DNA of 27,857 nucleotides from Clostridia bacterium (GTDB lineage: Bacteria > Bacillota_A > Clostridia > Christensenellales > CAG-138), in NCBI GenBank assembly GCA_017553815.1, contig JAFZJT010000065.1, forward strand, positions 1 to 27,857, in the 5' to 3' direction. A program made the translations under genes and the position numbers. The notes beneath the pieces were generated by a model. That model was not told the DNA's origin. It searched no databases and saw nothing but the letters and a program-made list of their open reading frames with translations. Positions 7,001 to 14,988 of this stretch are shown piece after piece; the stretch's first letter is position 1, and each line of letters starts with the position of its first letter.

Positions 7001-7702
7001 ATGGAAGTCATTAAAAGAATTGTAATAACTGCTGAACTTTGCTTTTTTCTCGCTCTGGTCGTCCTTACGGCGGTCTTCGGATTTAACAAGGGCGTTTGGG
7101 ACGGCGAGAGATTCTATAAAGCCGGTTCGGACGGCGATAAAATGATTTATGAAAGCAAGAATGCTTCCTCGGTAGAAGTCGTGACGGGAGAGGTGCAGAA
7201 TAAGCTCATTATCCGCACCGCGGATGGCAGCGCGGCGCAGCTTAACTATGAAGTATCTTCGGCCCGTGAGCCGAAAACCGTTACACTGTTCGCGCACGAC
7301 GGCTCTGTGCTGCTGAACGACAGATATTATTCAAATACGAAGAAATGGTCTGTCACCAAGAACAGCGATTCCACGATCAGTGAGTATTTCAGCAGCACCG
7401 AGGGCGTCCGCATAGGTCTGTTCGATAAAGGGCTTCTCGATATGGCGCTCGGCAACGCGCAAACAAGGCTATCAGGGCGGATCGGATTTACAGTTTATGC
7501 CGTGCTGGCTATGGCGTTTGGCTTTGCCATTAATTTTGCAAAGCGCCTTGTTGAAAAACTCGACAGATTTTTTACCGGCTTTTTCTATGATAACGCGAAG
7601 GGCCTGCGAATGAACGAGCTTGGAGAGCTTTTCCTGATTCTGATTGGAATCGCTATCTTTGTAATGGGAGCCTTGCTTCTTATCAAGGGCGTTTTGTTCT
7701 GA
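7001..7702 (+). CDS. Unrecognised membrane protein with a soluble extracytoplasmic middle domain
   Basis: This protein has 233 residues; AAGGAG lies 7-12 bases before the ATG. One membrane helix lies near the N-terminus (about 7-27), a soluble beta-rich stretch follows (about 30-155, with WSVTKNSDSTISEYF), then a helix at about 160-180, an amphipathic segment rich in Lys/Arg/Phe, and a final helix at about 205-231. With the first helix crossing outward, the middle domain would lie outside the membrane. It follows the secreted-protein gene by 23 bases with no terminator between them, so co-expression is likely; a partnership between the two products is a guess. Confidence 0.75.
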   Translation: MEVIKRIVITAELCFFLALVVLTAVFGFNKGVWDGERFYKAGSDGDKMIYESKNASSVEVVTGEVQNKLIIRTADGSAAQLNYEVSSAREPKTVTLFAHDGSVLLNDRYYSNTKKWSVTKNSDSTISEYFSSTEGVRIGLFDKGLLDMALGNAQTRLSGRIGFTVYAVLAMAFGFAINFAKRLVEKLDRFFTGFFYDNAKGLRMNELGELFLILIGIAIFVMGALLLIKGVLF

Positions 7703-7765
7703 TTCCAAAGTAATCTTGAATGACTCTCAAAGTACGATTTCGGCGTAAATCCGCTAATAAAAATG

Positions 7766-7794
7766 TTGAAACGGCTCAATTAAGATGATATAAT
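7766..7794 (+). promoter_or_regulatory. Promoter of the M18 aminopeptidase gene
   Basis: TTGAAA (7766-7771), a 17-base spacer and a perfect TATAAT (7789-7794). The predicted start is near 7801, about 68 bases before the ATG at 7869. Confidence 0.8.
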
Positions 7795-7868
7795 TAGTTT
7801 TAGAATGCTCATCGGCTCTTTTGCGCCGAAATTCAAAGGGTTTTCAAATTATAGCAGAGGTTTTCAGT

Positions 7869-9260
7869 ATGGAAAGAAAAGTTGCATGGACCACCTATTC
7901 GGACAAGGATCTCAAGAAGCTTGAGACCATCTCCAAGAATTACGTCAAATTCCTTGACAACGGCAAGACCGAGCGCGAATGCGTAACGGAGGCCATCAAG
8001 CTTGCGGAAAAGCACGGCTATCGCGATTTTGCCGAAGTAGTCGCGAAGGGCGAGAAGCTCAAGGCGGGCGACTGCGTTTATTCAAACTGCATGGGCAAGG
8101 CGATCATGTTCTTCAAGGTCGGCAAGCAGCCCCTTGAAAAGGGCATGAACATCGTCGGCGCGCATATCGACTCCCCCCGCATCGACCTCAAGCAGAATCC
8201 TCTTTACGAGGAAGCCGGCCTTGCGTATCTCGACACGCATTACTACGGCGGAATCAAAAAGTATCAGTGGGTAGCGATGCCCCTTGCAATGCACGGCGTC
8301 GTTGCCAAGAAGGACGGCAGCCTTGTGAATATCGTCATCGGCGAGGATCCGAAGGATCCCGTCATCGGCATCTCCGATCTGCTCCCGCATCTTGCCGCGG
8401 ATCAGATGGGCAAGAAGGGCTCGCTCGTGATCGAAGGCGAGGCGCTGGACGTTCTCATCGGCTCCAAGCCCGCCAAGACCGACGACGAGAAGGAAAAGGA
8501 CGCCGTTAAGAACGCGATCCTCGCCATCCTCAAGGAAAAGTACGATATCGAGGAGGAGGATTTCCTCTCCGCCGAGATCGAGATCGTGCCCGCCGGCGGC
8601 GCGCGCGAATTCGGCCTCGACCGCAGCATGATTATCGGCTACGGCCACGACGACCGCGTTTGCGCATACGCTCAGCTCGAGGCGCTCTTCGATATCACCG
8701 ACGTGCCCGAATACACGATCTGCTGCATCCTTGCCGATAAGGAAGAGATCGGCTCCGTCGGCGCAACCGGCATGAACGCAAAGTACTTTGAGAATGCCGT
8801 TGCAGAGCTCATCAACGCCATCGGCGATTATTGCGACCTCAAGCTCCGCCGCACCCTCGCCGCGAGCCGTATGCTCTCCTGCGACGTAAGCGCGGGCTTC
8901 GATCCGCTGTTTGCCGGCGCATTCGAGCGCAAGAACGTCGCCTACCTCGGCAAGGGCGTTTGCTTCAATAAATACACCGGCCGCGGCGGTAAGGGCGGCT
9001 CCAACGACGCGAACGCCGAATACATCGGCGATCTGCGCAAGATCATGGACGATGCCGGCGTAAACTTCCAGACCGCCGAGCTCGGCAAGGTCGATCAGGG
9101 CGGCGGCGGCACCATCGCCTATATCTGCGCCGCCTACGGCATGAACGTTATCGACAGCGGCGTTGCTGTGCTCTCGATGCACGCACCCTGGGAGATCATC
9201 TCCAAGGCGGATCTGTATGAAGCGGTCAAGGCCTACCGCGCATTCCTTGTAAACGCATAA
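7869..9260 (+). CDS. M18-family zinc aminopeptidase
   Basis: This cytosolic enzyme removes N-terminal amino acids from peptides using two metal ions and normally forms large tetrahedral assemblies. The start at 7869 is chosen over an in-frame start at 7821 because AGAGG lies 8 bases upstream and family members begin with this segment; it gives 463 residues, normal for M18. Visible metal and catalytic motifs are GAHIDSPR (His99, Asp101), GYGHDDR (an Asp near 261), DKEEIGS (Glu-Glu near 292), SCDVSAGFDP (an Asp near 339) and LSMHAPWE (His near 438). The gene stands alone between its own promoter and a strong terminator. In an amino-acid-fermenting organism it would supply free amino acids from peptides, consistent with the ornithine pathway later in the window. 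Confidence 0.93.
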   Translation: MERKVAWTTYSDKDLKKLETISKNYVKFLDNGKTERECVTEAIKLAEKHGYRDFAEVVAKGEKLKAGDCVYSNCMGKAIMFFKVGKQPLEKGMNIVGAHIDSPRIDLKQNPLYEEAGLAYLDTHYYGGIKKYQWVAMPLAMHGVVAKKDGSLVNIVIGEDPKDPVIGISDLLPHLAADQMGKKGSLVIEGEALDVLIGSKPAKTDDEKEKDAVKNAILAILKEKYDIEEEDFLSAEIEIVPAGGAREFGLDRSMIIGYGHDDRVCAYAQLEALFDITDVPEYTICCILADKEEIGSVGATGMNAKYFENAVAELINAIGDYCDLKLRRTLAASRMLSCDVSAGFDPLFAGAFERKNVAYLGKGVCFNKYTGRGGKGGSNDANAEYIGDLRKIMDDAGVNFQTAELGKVDQGGGGTIAYICAAYGMNVIDSGVAVLSMHAPWEIISKADLYEAVKAYRAFLVNA

Positions 9261-9291
9261 GCGCTTTACAATAGGATCATGAGATAATAGA

Positions 9292-9326
9292 GCCGCCGCA
9301 AGCGTTTGCTTGCGGCGGCCCGTTTT
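9292..9326 (+). terminator. Intrinsic terminator after the aminopeptidase gene
   Basis: A 12-bp perfect stem (9292-9303 and 9308-9319) with loop GTTT is followed by CCG and TTTT (9323-9326). It separates two convergent genes. Confidence 0.85.
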
Positions 9327-9347
9327 ATGCCGTATTTTGAGTTTACG

Positions 9348-10184
9348 TCAGTTTCTGCGCCTGCTTCTTGCAAGTATGGAGAGGATGCGGATGAATAGAT
9401 TCGCCGCGTCGAGATAGATATCCAGCGCGCTGTCCACGGCGTTGTCGAGCGTTTTGGGGAACTGCTGGGAGCGGTAAACGTCGTAGCCGAGATAGATGCT
9501 GAAAAGACCCGCCGCGATCCAGCAGGTGATCGCCTGATCCCTGCCGAGTATCAGAAGCACGACCTCGCAGAGGATGAGTCCGAGCAGGATGCCCGCGAGC
9601 ATGCCGCCGAGCTTTTCAAAAAGCTTTGGGAAAATGAGCGCAATGCCCGAGATGCCGACGGAGATAAGGAGCGTGTAGAGGAAGGCGTCGGAAACTATTT
9701 TCGCATCGATTCCGCCGTAGGACTCCACGACCGTGGAGAGCATCAGTCCGAACGGAACTACAACGAGATTGTAGCCGAGGAAGCTGACTATAGGGCTTCG
9801 CGACTTTCTTGAAATGGTTATTCCCGCGATGGCGCAGACGGAATAGCCGATCAGAAATACTATCGGATTAACGTGACTGTACAGATCGTGAACGATGGTG
9901 CAGAGCACTACGTTCACAAGCAGTCCCCAAAGCAGAACGCCGAGCAGAACGCCGTTGTAAACGCGATCCGAAACGAGCTCATCCTCGGTGTATGAGGCGT
10001 TTGCGCGTGCGGCTCTTGCGGCGGCGCCGAGAAGAAGCCCCGTGCTTCCTGCGGTCTGGGCGGCATAGGTCCTTGCTGCACGGTTCCCCGCGCCGCTGCG
10101 GGAAACGCCGTCGAGCGCCGCGCCGCACATCGGGCAGGTCTTATTGCCGTTATCTATCTTTGAATTGCAGTTCGGGCAGATCAT
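9348..10184 (-). CDS. Zinc-ribbon polytopic membrane protein
   Basis: This protein has 278 residues. The N-terminus is a zinc ribbon with CPNC (Cys3/Cys6) and CPMC (Cys17/Cys20), followed by a low-complexity Ala/Arg/Gly linker to about residue 70. About six hydrophobic helices follow between roughly 78 and 225, then an amphipathic C-terminus ending in RSRRRN. An AGGTGA-type SD precedes the ATG. Zinc-ribbon plus membrane architecture is common in Firmicutes proteins of unknown role. The C-terminal DVYRSQQFPKTLDNAVDSAL section after a run of helices is reminiscent of Bax-inhibitor-1-like proteins, a resemblance I hold weakly. It ends facing the aminopeptidase terminator and lies 68 bases after the phosphoesterase stop codon, probably in the same operon. 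Confidence 0.75.
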   Translation of the reverse strand: MICPNCNSKIDNGNKTCPMCGAALDGVSRSGAGNRAARTYAAQTAGSTGLLLGAAARAARANASYTEDELVSDRVYNGVLLGVLLWGLLVNVVLCTIVHDLYSHVNPIVFLIGYSVCAIAGITISRKSRSPIVSFLGYNLVVVPFGLMLSTVVESYGGIDAKIVSDAFLYTLLISVGISGIALIFPKLFEKLGGMLAGILLGLILCEVVLLILGRDQAITCWIAAGLFSIYLGYDVYRSQQFPKTLDNAVDSALDIYLDAANLFIRILSILARSRRRN

Positions 10185-10252
10185 TTTATCACCTCATTAC
10201 TCGAATGGTTTTATTGACGGATCGGCGAATTGAGCATCAAAAGCCGCATTCA

Positions 10253-10966
10253 TCAGTCGCCGTAGAACACCTCGAGGTCGTCGAGCCTCAAAAGCGCGGG
10301 CGGTATGCCGATCGCGGAGCCGGCGTCGATATTAATCCATGTGCGCGTCTTTATCACCTTACCATGATGCTCAGCGCCATAGTAATGCGTCGGCGTATGG
10401 CCGAAAACTGTTATTATGTCGTCGAAATACTCGGTGTCGATCGTCGGGCGCATCCATATAAGCTCTTCAAGCTCGTAATCCGAAAGCTTCTTCTTGGGCG
10501 AAAAATTGCCGAGACCCGCGTGGGTCAGTATGAAATCGCGCCCGCCGCAGCTCACCGCTGCATATTGCGGCGCTTCGCGGATAAAATCAAAGATATCGTC
10601 GATCGCCTCGGGCTCGGTCTCGCGCAGCTTGCGAAGGTTTTCGATCGTCACTCCGCCGCCGTTGCGCTTGTAATGCTCGTAGGCGCGATACTGTATCCCG
10701 TCGAGCTCGGATAGCATAGGCGGCTCGTCGCCCTCGAATAAGAAGGAGCACAGAAGCAGCATCCCCTCGTGATTGCCGAGGATGGATTCAACGTTGTCCA
10801 TCTCCATGAAGCGGCGCAGCATCCTGACTCCGCCGTCCCCGTTTCTGTCCACAACGTCGCCGAGAACGTAGAGATAATCATCGTTTGTAAAGCCCGCTTT
10901 ATCAAGCAGCGCCTCGAATTTTTCAAGCGGGTAGCCGTGCAGGTCGGCAACAGCGTAGGTCTTCAT
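10253..10966 (-). CDS. Calcineurin-like metallophosphoesterase, ApaH/PrpA type
   Basis: A cytosolic enzyme that hydrolyses phosphoesters with a dinuclear metal centre; relatives act on phosphoproteins or dinucleoside polyphosphates. All family motifs are present: DLHG (Asp8, His10), GDVVDR (36-41), GNHEG (64-68), THAG and GHTPT. The start at 10966 is preferred to an upstream ATG at 11026 because AGGAG lies 9 bases upstream and the DLHG motif then sits at the usual distance from the N-terminus, giving 237 residues. An extended -10 promoter lies about 40 bases upstream. The substrate cannot be told from sequence. Confidence 0.9.
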   Translation of the reverse strand: MKTYAVADLHGYPLEKFEALLDKAGFTNDDYLYVLGDVVDRNGDGGVRMLRRFMEMDNVESILGNHEGMLLLCSFLFEGDEPPMLSELDGIQYRAYEHYKRNGGGVTIENLRKLRETEPEAIDDIFDFIREAPQYAAVSCGGRDFILTHAGLGNFSPKKKLSDYELEELIWMRPTIDTEYFDDIITVFGHTPTHYYGAEHHGKVIKTRTWINIDAGSAIGIPPALLRLDDLEVFYGD

Positions 10967-11003
10967 TCCGTTTTTCTCCTGCTTCTTTTCGTTTGCATCT
11001 ATT

Positions 11004-11011
11004 ATTATACC
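11004..11011 (-). promoter_or_regulatory. Extended -10 promoter of the phosphoesterase gene
   Basis: On the minus strand TGGTATAAT reads as an extended -10 element (TATAAT at 11009-11004). No good -35 box lies at 17 bases, as is common for extended -10 promoters. The start would be about 30 bases before the ATG at 10966. Confidence 0.5.
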
Positions 11012-11053
11012 ACAAGAAACATTCAAATCTATGGCATTTTAAAGTCAAATCCG

Positions 11054-12589
11054 TTACTTTGTTTTTTCAAAGCCCTCGGCGGGAGAGAGCCCGCTTTCAG
11101 TGAGAAGATACACCTTGTCGCAGACCTCGTTTATGTACTTTCTATCGTGCGAAACGCTGATTATACATCCGCCGAAAGAGCGGAGTATGCTTCTGATAAC
11201 CGGGTTTGAAAGCGGGGAGAAATTCCTGGTCGGCTCGTCGAGCACAAGCACGTTGTACCCTGAAAGCGCCATCTTAACGAACAAGAGCTTCGCCTTCTGC
11301 CCGCCCGAGAGCCTGCCTATCGGGGCTTCGGCTTCATCGGCGGTGAAACGCACGCTTCCAAGATAGGTGCGCGCCTCGGTTATCGCGCTCTTTTCAAGCG
11401 ACGGCGCGAGGAACTCCACGGGAGTTGAGTTTTCATCCAGCAGATCGAAATAATTCTGCGGCATATAGAAAAGGCGGATATCCTTTCTCTTGGAAAGCTC
11501 GGCCTCGACAAGGCGAAGAAGCGTCGTTTTTCCGACGCCGTTGCGGCCGATTATCGCTATGTGCTCGGCGGCGTCCACGCTCAGCTCGAACCCCTCGGTC
11601 AGCCTATTGCCGTTCGGCGCGAAGAGCCCATCGCAGCCGAAGCGCAGTATCTCCTTTTTGCGCGGCATCTCGACCGGGGGCAGCTCTATGAATATCTGCC
11701 GCTCGGTCACGGGCAGCTCGGTCATGTTCTCGCGCTCCTTCTCGAGCCTGCGCCCCTGGCTCATAACGGTGTGCATCTTCTTTTTCAGAAGCCGCCCCGT
11801 GCTCGGATCCTGCCTTGAAACGTTTCGCTGCGCGCTCTCGACCTTTTCGTAGATCTCCCTCCAGCGCGCTTCCTTCTTCTCCTGATGCTCGCGCTCCTTG
11901 TTCGCGGTCTGCTCCTGATGGAGCATGCTGCGCTCGCGACTTTCGATGTACTCGCGGTACGGAACATTCGCGACCGTGTGGCGGCAGTACTTCTTATGAT
12001 GGATATGCTCGAGGTGTATTACCGCGTTCGCCGCGTTCTCTATCAGCGTTTCATCGTGCGAAACGAACAGCACTCCGCCGTCGAAGCGCTTTATGAAGTC
12101 CTCGAGCCATTCGAGCGTTTCGATGTCGATATCGTTCGTCGGCTCGTCAAGAAGCAGCATATCGGGTTCGTCGAGCAATATCTTGATGAGCCTAAGCTTC
12201 ACCCTCTCTCCGCCCGAAAGCGTTGAGAGCGCCCGCGTATCGTACACTATCCCCGGGTCGAGCCCCAGCTCCGCAGCAAGGCTCTCTGTGCGCCAGACAT
12301 CCTCGGAGATATCGAGAAAGCCCGAAACGCCCTGCTCCTGCTCCTCGGGTGAAAGCTCCTGTGAAAGATAGCCAAGCTTATGCCCCGATTTGCTTATGCT
12401 GCCGCTGTATTCGGCGTGACCCTCAATAAGCGAAGGGTCGCAGATGAGCTTTAAAAGCGTGCTCTTGCCGTTGCCCTCCTCGCCGATTATGACCGTTCTG
12501 TCGCCGTGATTTAAAGTAAAGGAAATATCCGAAACGAGCGCCCGCCCGTTTAAGGTAAGATAAATGGAAACACCGTTTAATTGTATCAT
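11054..12589 (-). CDS. ABC-F family ATPase, ribosomal-protection-like
   Basis: This 511-residue protein has two nucleotide-binding domains and no membrane segment, the ABC-F plan. Domain 1: Walker A GEEGNGKS (36-43), signature LSGGE (124-128), Walker B LLLDEP (145-150). Domain 2: Walker A GRNGVGKT (348-355), signature LSGGQ (427-431), Walker B LVLDEP (447-452) followed by TRNFSPLSNPVIR. The linker at about 200-300 is charged and helical (REREHQEKKEARWREIYEKVE, cited in part), as expected for the arm that enters the ribosomal E site. ABC-F proteins either rescue ribosomes from antibiotics or regulate translation; the RNFSPLS form is frequent in Clostridial resistance-type members (Lsa/Vga/CplR-like), so intrinsic resistance to peptidyl-transferase antibiotics is plausible. 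The roughly 145-nt leader supports regulated expression. Confidence 0.9.
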   Translation of the reverse strand: MIQLNGVSIYLTLNGRALVSDISFTLNHGDRTVIIGEEGNGKSTLLKLICDPSLIEGHAEYSGSISKSGHKLGYLSQELSPEEQEQGVSGFLDISEDVWRTESLAAELGLDPGIVYDTRALSTLSGGERVKLRLIKILLDEPDMLLLDEPTNDIDIETLEWLEDFIKRFDGGVLFVSHDETLIENAANAVIHLEHIHHKKYCRHTVANVPYREYIESRERSMLHQEQTANKEREHQEKKEARWREIYEKVESAQRNVSRQDPSTGRLLKKKMHTVMSQGRRLEKERENMTELPVTERQIFIELPPVEMPRKKEILRFGCDGLFAPNGNRLTEGFELSVDAAEHIAIIGRNGVGKTTLLRLVEAELSKRKDIRLFYMPQNYFDLLDENSTPVEFLAPSLEKSAITEARTYLGSVRFTADEAEAPIGRLSGGQKAKLLFVKMALSGYNVLVLDEPTRNFSPLSNPVIRSILRSFGGCIISVSHDRKYINEVCDKVYLLTESGLSPAEGFEKTK

Positions 12590-12734
12590 ATTAATAACCT
12601 CGCTGAAATTAATTGGAAACAGGCACCGCCTTTGCCGCGATGCGTTGAGCTTATGATTCTAAAAATGTTCAGCGAATGTTCAACCCGGGATACCTCTGTT
12701 TAAAGCTTGGCGATGAACAGCGTTCCCGCCTTTT
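12590..12734 (-). promoter_or_regulatory. Long 5' leader of the ABC-F gene, candidate attenuator
   Basis: Within the leader, TGTTCA (near 12719) can pair with a TGAACA that is followed by TTTTT (about 12662-12673), a terminator-like arrangement. AGAGG precedes a TTG codon by 9 bases, opening a possible four-codon leader peptide (TTG AAC ATT CGC TGA). ABC-F resistance genes are often controlled by ribosome-mediated attenuation, but every element here is inferred and the stem is short. Confidence 0.3.
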
Positions 12735-12740
12735 GATTAT

Positions 12741-12769
12741 TTTATAACACAGATTCTCCCCAATGTCAA
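12741..12769 (-). promoter_or_regulatory. Promoter of the ABC-F gene
   Basis: On the minus strand: a perfect -35 TTGACA (12769-12764), a 17-base spacer and TATAAA (12746-12741). The predicted start near 12734 leaves an unusually long 145-base leader before the ATG at 12589. Confidence 0.75.
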
Positions 12770-12885
12770 TACCGTTTATAAGGCCTGCGGATGCCGTTGA
12801 TGCGCGATAGCGGTGAAATATCTCGAATTTCAGCGAGCCTCGCCGTGTTTTTGCATTCAAAACCGCCTTCAAGCGCATAAAAAGC

Positions 12886-12913
12886 TTGAATTTCATTTAA
12901 AATATGGTATAAT
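12886..12913 (+). promoter_or_regulatory. Promoter of the NifU-like/GGGtGRT operon
   Basis: TTGAAT (12886-12891), a 16-base spacer and a perfect TATAAT (12908-12913). The predicted start is near 12920, about 64 bases before the ATG at 12984. Confidence 0.7.
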
Positions 12914-12983
12914 TATCGGATGAATCGAATACTAAGAGCGGTTCTTTTTATTCGTCAAATTTTACAGAGGAAAGGATTTCTGT

Positions 12984-13676
12984 ATGGAGTATACCCATGA
13001 AGTAAAGAATATGTGCTGCGTCAAAAAGGGCGCGGTGCATGACCCCGCTCCCATTCCCGAAGAGGGCAAATGGGTCAAAGCGAAGCAGATCACCGATATC
13101 AGCGGCTTCACTCACGGCGTTGGTTGGTGCGCGCCGCAGCAGGGCGCATGTAAGCTCACGCTGAACATCAAGGACGGCATCATCGAAGAGGCGCTGGTGG
13201 AGACCATCGGCTGCACCGGCATGACGCATTCCGCAGCTATGGCGGCGGAGATCCTCGCCGGAAAGACCATCCTCGAGGCGCTCAACACCGACCTTGTTTG
13301 CGACGCGATCAACACCGCGATGCGCGAGCTCTTCCTCCAGATAGTTTACGGCAGGAGCCAGAGCGCGTTTTCCGAAGGCGGTCTCGCGGTCGGCGCAGGT
13401 CTTGAGGATCTCGGCAAGGGTCTTTCGAGCACCATCGGCACCACCTATTCCACCAAGGAAAAGGGACCGAGGTATCTCAGCCTCACCGAGGGCTACATCA
13501 CCAAGATCGCGCTCGATGAAAACAACGAGATAATCGGCTACGAGTTCATCAACCTCGGGCAGATGATGGAGCTCATCAAAGACGGCACTCCCCCGAACGA
13601 CGCCTACGATAAGCTCATCAAGCGCTACGGCAGGTTTGACGACGCGGCGAAGATAATCGACCCGCGCAAGGAATGA
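12984..13676 (+). CDS. NifU/IscU-like iron-sulfur scaffold protein (GGGtGRT partner)
   Basis: This 230-residue cytosolic protein probably builds or carries an Fe-S cluster. GAGGAAAGG lies just before the ATG. Candidate ligands are Cys11-Cys12, Cys49 and Cys56 (GWCAPQQGAC), Cys76 in IGCTGMTHSA and Cys106 in LVCDAI. The stretch IGCTGMTHSAAMAAEILAG, then KTILEAL, has the NifU/TSCPD-like pattern of Cys, Ser/Ala and GKT-EAL. The start MEYTHEVKNMCCVKKG and the EEGKWVKAKQITDISGFTHG region are hallmarks of the family that always neighbours GGGtGRT proteins. The next gene begins nine bases after this stop codon, with its SD overlapping the stop, so the pair is co-translated. The client protein is unknown. 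Confidence 0.85.
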   Translation: MEYTHEVKNMCCVKKGAVHDPAPIPEEGKWVKAKQITDISGFTHGVGWCAPQQGACKLTLNIKDGIIEEALVETIGCTGMTHSAAMAAEILAGKTILEALNTDLVCDAINTAMRELFLQIVYGRSQSAFSEGGLAVGAGLEDLGKGLSSTIGTTYSTKEKGPRYLSLTEGYITKIALDENNEIIGYEFINLGQMMELIKDGTPPNDAYDKLIKRYGRFDDAAKIIDPRKE

Positions 13677-13684
13677 GGTGCAAT

Positions 13685-14686
13685 ATGATCAATTTTGAAG
13701 GATACACCAGAAGAATAGCTCAGATCGACGCCTTTCTTAAAAAGGAAGGTATCGAGAGCCTTGAGGCGGCCGCAAAGCTCGCCCGGGACAATGGCATAAA
13801 CGTTGAGGATATAGTTCACGGCATACAGCCCATCGCGTTTGAAAACGCGGTTTGGGCATACACCGTCGGCGCGGCGATCGCAATCAAGCGCGGCGTAACC
13901 GACGCGGCAAAGGCGGCGGAGTGCATCGGCGAGGGTCTGCAGAGCTTCTGCATCCCCGGCTCGGTTGCGGATCACCGCAATGTCGGCCTCGGGCACGGCA
14001 ATCTCGGCGCGATGCTCCTCAACGAGAACACAAAGTGCTTCTGCTTCCTCGCGGGTCATGAGAGCTTCGCGGCGGCAGAGGGCGCCATCGGCATCGCAAT
14101 GAAGGCAAACCGCGTTCGCAAGGAGCCCCTCAGGGTCGTTCTGAACGGCCTTGGCAAGGACGCGGCGTACATCATCGCCCGCATCAACGGCTTCACCTTC
14201 GTTGAGACGGAGCTGGATCGCTTCAGCGGCGAGCTCAAGCTCCTCAGCGAAAAGGCGTTCAGCACCGGCGAACGGAGCAAGGTGCGCTGCTACGGTGCGG
14301 ACGACGTTACCGAGGGCGTTGCGATAATGCAGAAGGAGAACGTGGACGTTTCCATCACCGGAAACTCCACCAACCCCACCCGCTTCCAGCATCCCGTTGC
14401 GGGAACCTATAAAAAGCTCTGTGTCGAGAACGGCAAAAAGTATTTCTCCGTTGCCTCCGGCGGCGGCACGGGCAGAACACTCCATCCCGACAACATGGCC
14501 GCGGGCCCCGCAAGCTACGGCATGACCGACACGATGGGCAGGATGCATTCCGACGCGCAGTTCGCGGGAAGCAGCTCCGTTCCCGCGCACGTCGAGATGA
14601 TGGGCCTTATCGGCATGGGCAACAACCCGATGGTCGGCGCCACCGTGGCGGTCGCAGTCGCGGTCGAGGAAGCGATGAAGAAATAA
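13685..14686 (+). CDS. GGGtGRT protein of unknown function
   Basis: This 333-residue protein takes its family name from a glycine-rich motif seen here as GGGTGRT at about residues 259-265. The ATG at 13685 is preferred to an in-frame ATG at 13673, which would overlap the upstream stop: AGGTG lies 5 bases before 13685 and the protein then starts MINFEGYTRR, as in relatives. Conserved runs are visible around AFENAVWAYTVGAAIA, CFCFLAGHESFAAAEGAIGIAM, cited in part, and MGRMHSDAQFAGSSSVPAHV. The C-terminus (GMGNNPMVGATVAVAVAVEE) is hydrophobic but short. The family is restricted to anaerobes and always sits beside an Fe-S scaffold protein, which suggests an oxygen-sensitive metallo-process; no activity is established to my knowledge. 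Confidence 0.88.
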   Translation: MINFEGYTRRIAQIDAFLKKEGIESLEAAAKLARDNGINVEDIVHGIQPIAFENAVWAYTVGAAIAIKRGVTDAAKAAECIGEGLQSFCIPGSVADHRNVGLGHGNLGAMLLNENTKCFCFLAGHESFAAAEGAIGIAMKANRVRKEPLRVVLNGLGKDAAYIIARINGFTFVETELDRFSGELKLLSEKAFSTGERSKVRCYGADDVTEGVAIMQKENVDVSITGNSTNPTRFQHPVAGTYKKLCVENGKKYFSVASGGGTGRTLHPDNMAAGPASYGMTDTMGRMHSDAQFAGSSSVPAHVEMMGLIGMGNNPMVGATVAVAVAVEEAMKK

Positions 14687-14723
14687 TCGGCAAAAGCCGC
14701 AACAACAATATATAATTAATGCA

Positions 14724-14755
14724 AAACGGACTTCCGCAGCGGCTGGAGTCCGTTT
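14724..14755 (+). terminator. Terminator of the NifU-like/GGGtGRT operon
   Basis: Arms AAACGGACT (14724-14732) and AGTCCGTTT (14747-14755) form a 9-bp stem around a partly paired 14-base loop. The T-run is short, so efficiency may be moderate. Confidence 0.65.
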
Positions 14756-14765
14756 CATGCTCATT

Positions 14766-14921
14766 ATACTAAACTCTGACTAAACCCGGACTTCTTGCCG
14801 ATGGTTTTCCGCACTGGTCTCTCTTCGCTCAACGATACTCCATATCTCCTCGCTCCGTTCGACTTCAACAGGACGAAAAACTCCTCGGCAATTTAGTCCG
14901 CTTTTAGTCAGAGCTTAGTAT
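14766..14921. repeat. About 156-bp inverted-repeat element, MITE-like
   Basis: The left end (from 14766: ATACTAAACTCTGACTAAA, then a C/G-rich CGGACT and TGCCGA) recurs inverted from 14921 (ATACTAAGCTCTGACTAAA, then CGGACT and TGCCGA). The imperfect terminal inverted repeats extend about 45 bases with a handful of mismatches, around a 60-base centre. There is no coding capacity. This is the shape of a miniature inverted-repeat element or a very long hairpin; no target-site duplication could be assigned with certainty. Confidence 0.55.
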
Positions 14922-14954
14922 TACTCGCACGCCGACGGCAGAAAGATCGTATAC

Positions 14955-14988
14955 AAAAAGTCTGCGGGTAGCTAATCCGCAGACTTTT
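14955..14988 (-). terminator. Terminator of the predicted small RNA
   Basis: A 12-bp perfect stem, AAAAGTCTGCGG (14956-14967) with CCGCAGACTTTT (14977-14988), encloses a 9-base loop. On the minus strand it ends in TTTTT (14959-14955); the symmetric T-run lets it work in both directions. Confidence 0.8.

Noticed and set aside
8082..9182. Long open frame opposite the aminopeptidase gene
   Set aside because: The M18 motifs lie on the plus strand; the reverse frame is a shadow typical of GC-rich third positions.
12669..12896. A 75-codon minus-strand frame upstream of the ABC-F gene
   Set aside because: It runs through the predicted ABC-F promoter and begins upstream of it without an SD; only its last codons could matter, as part of a leader peptide.
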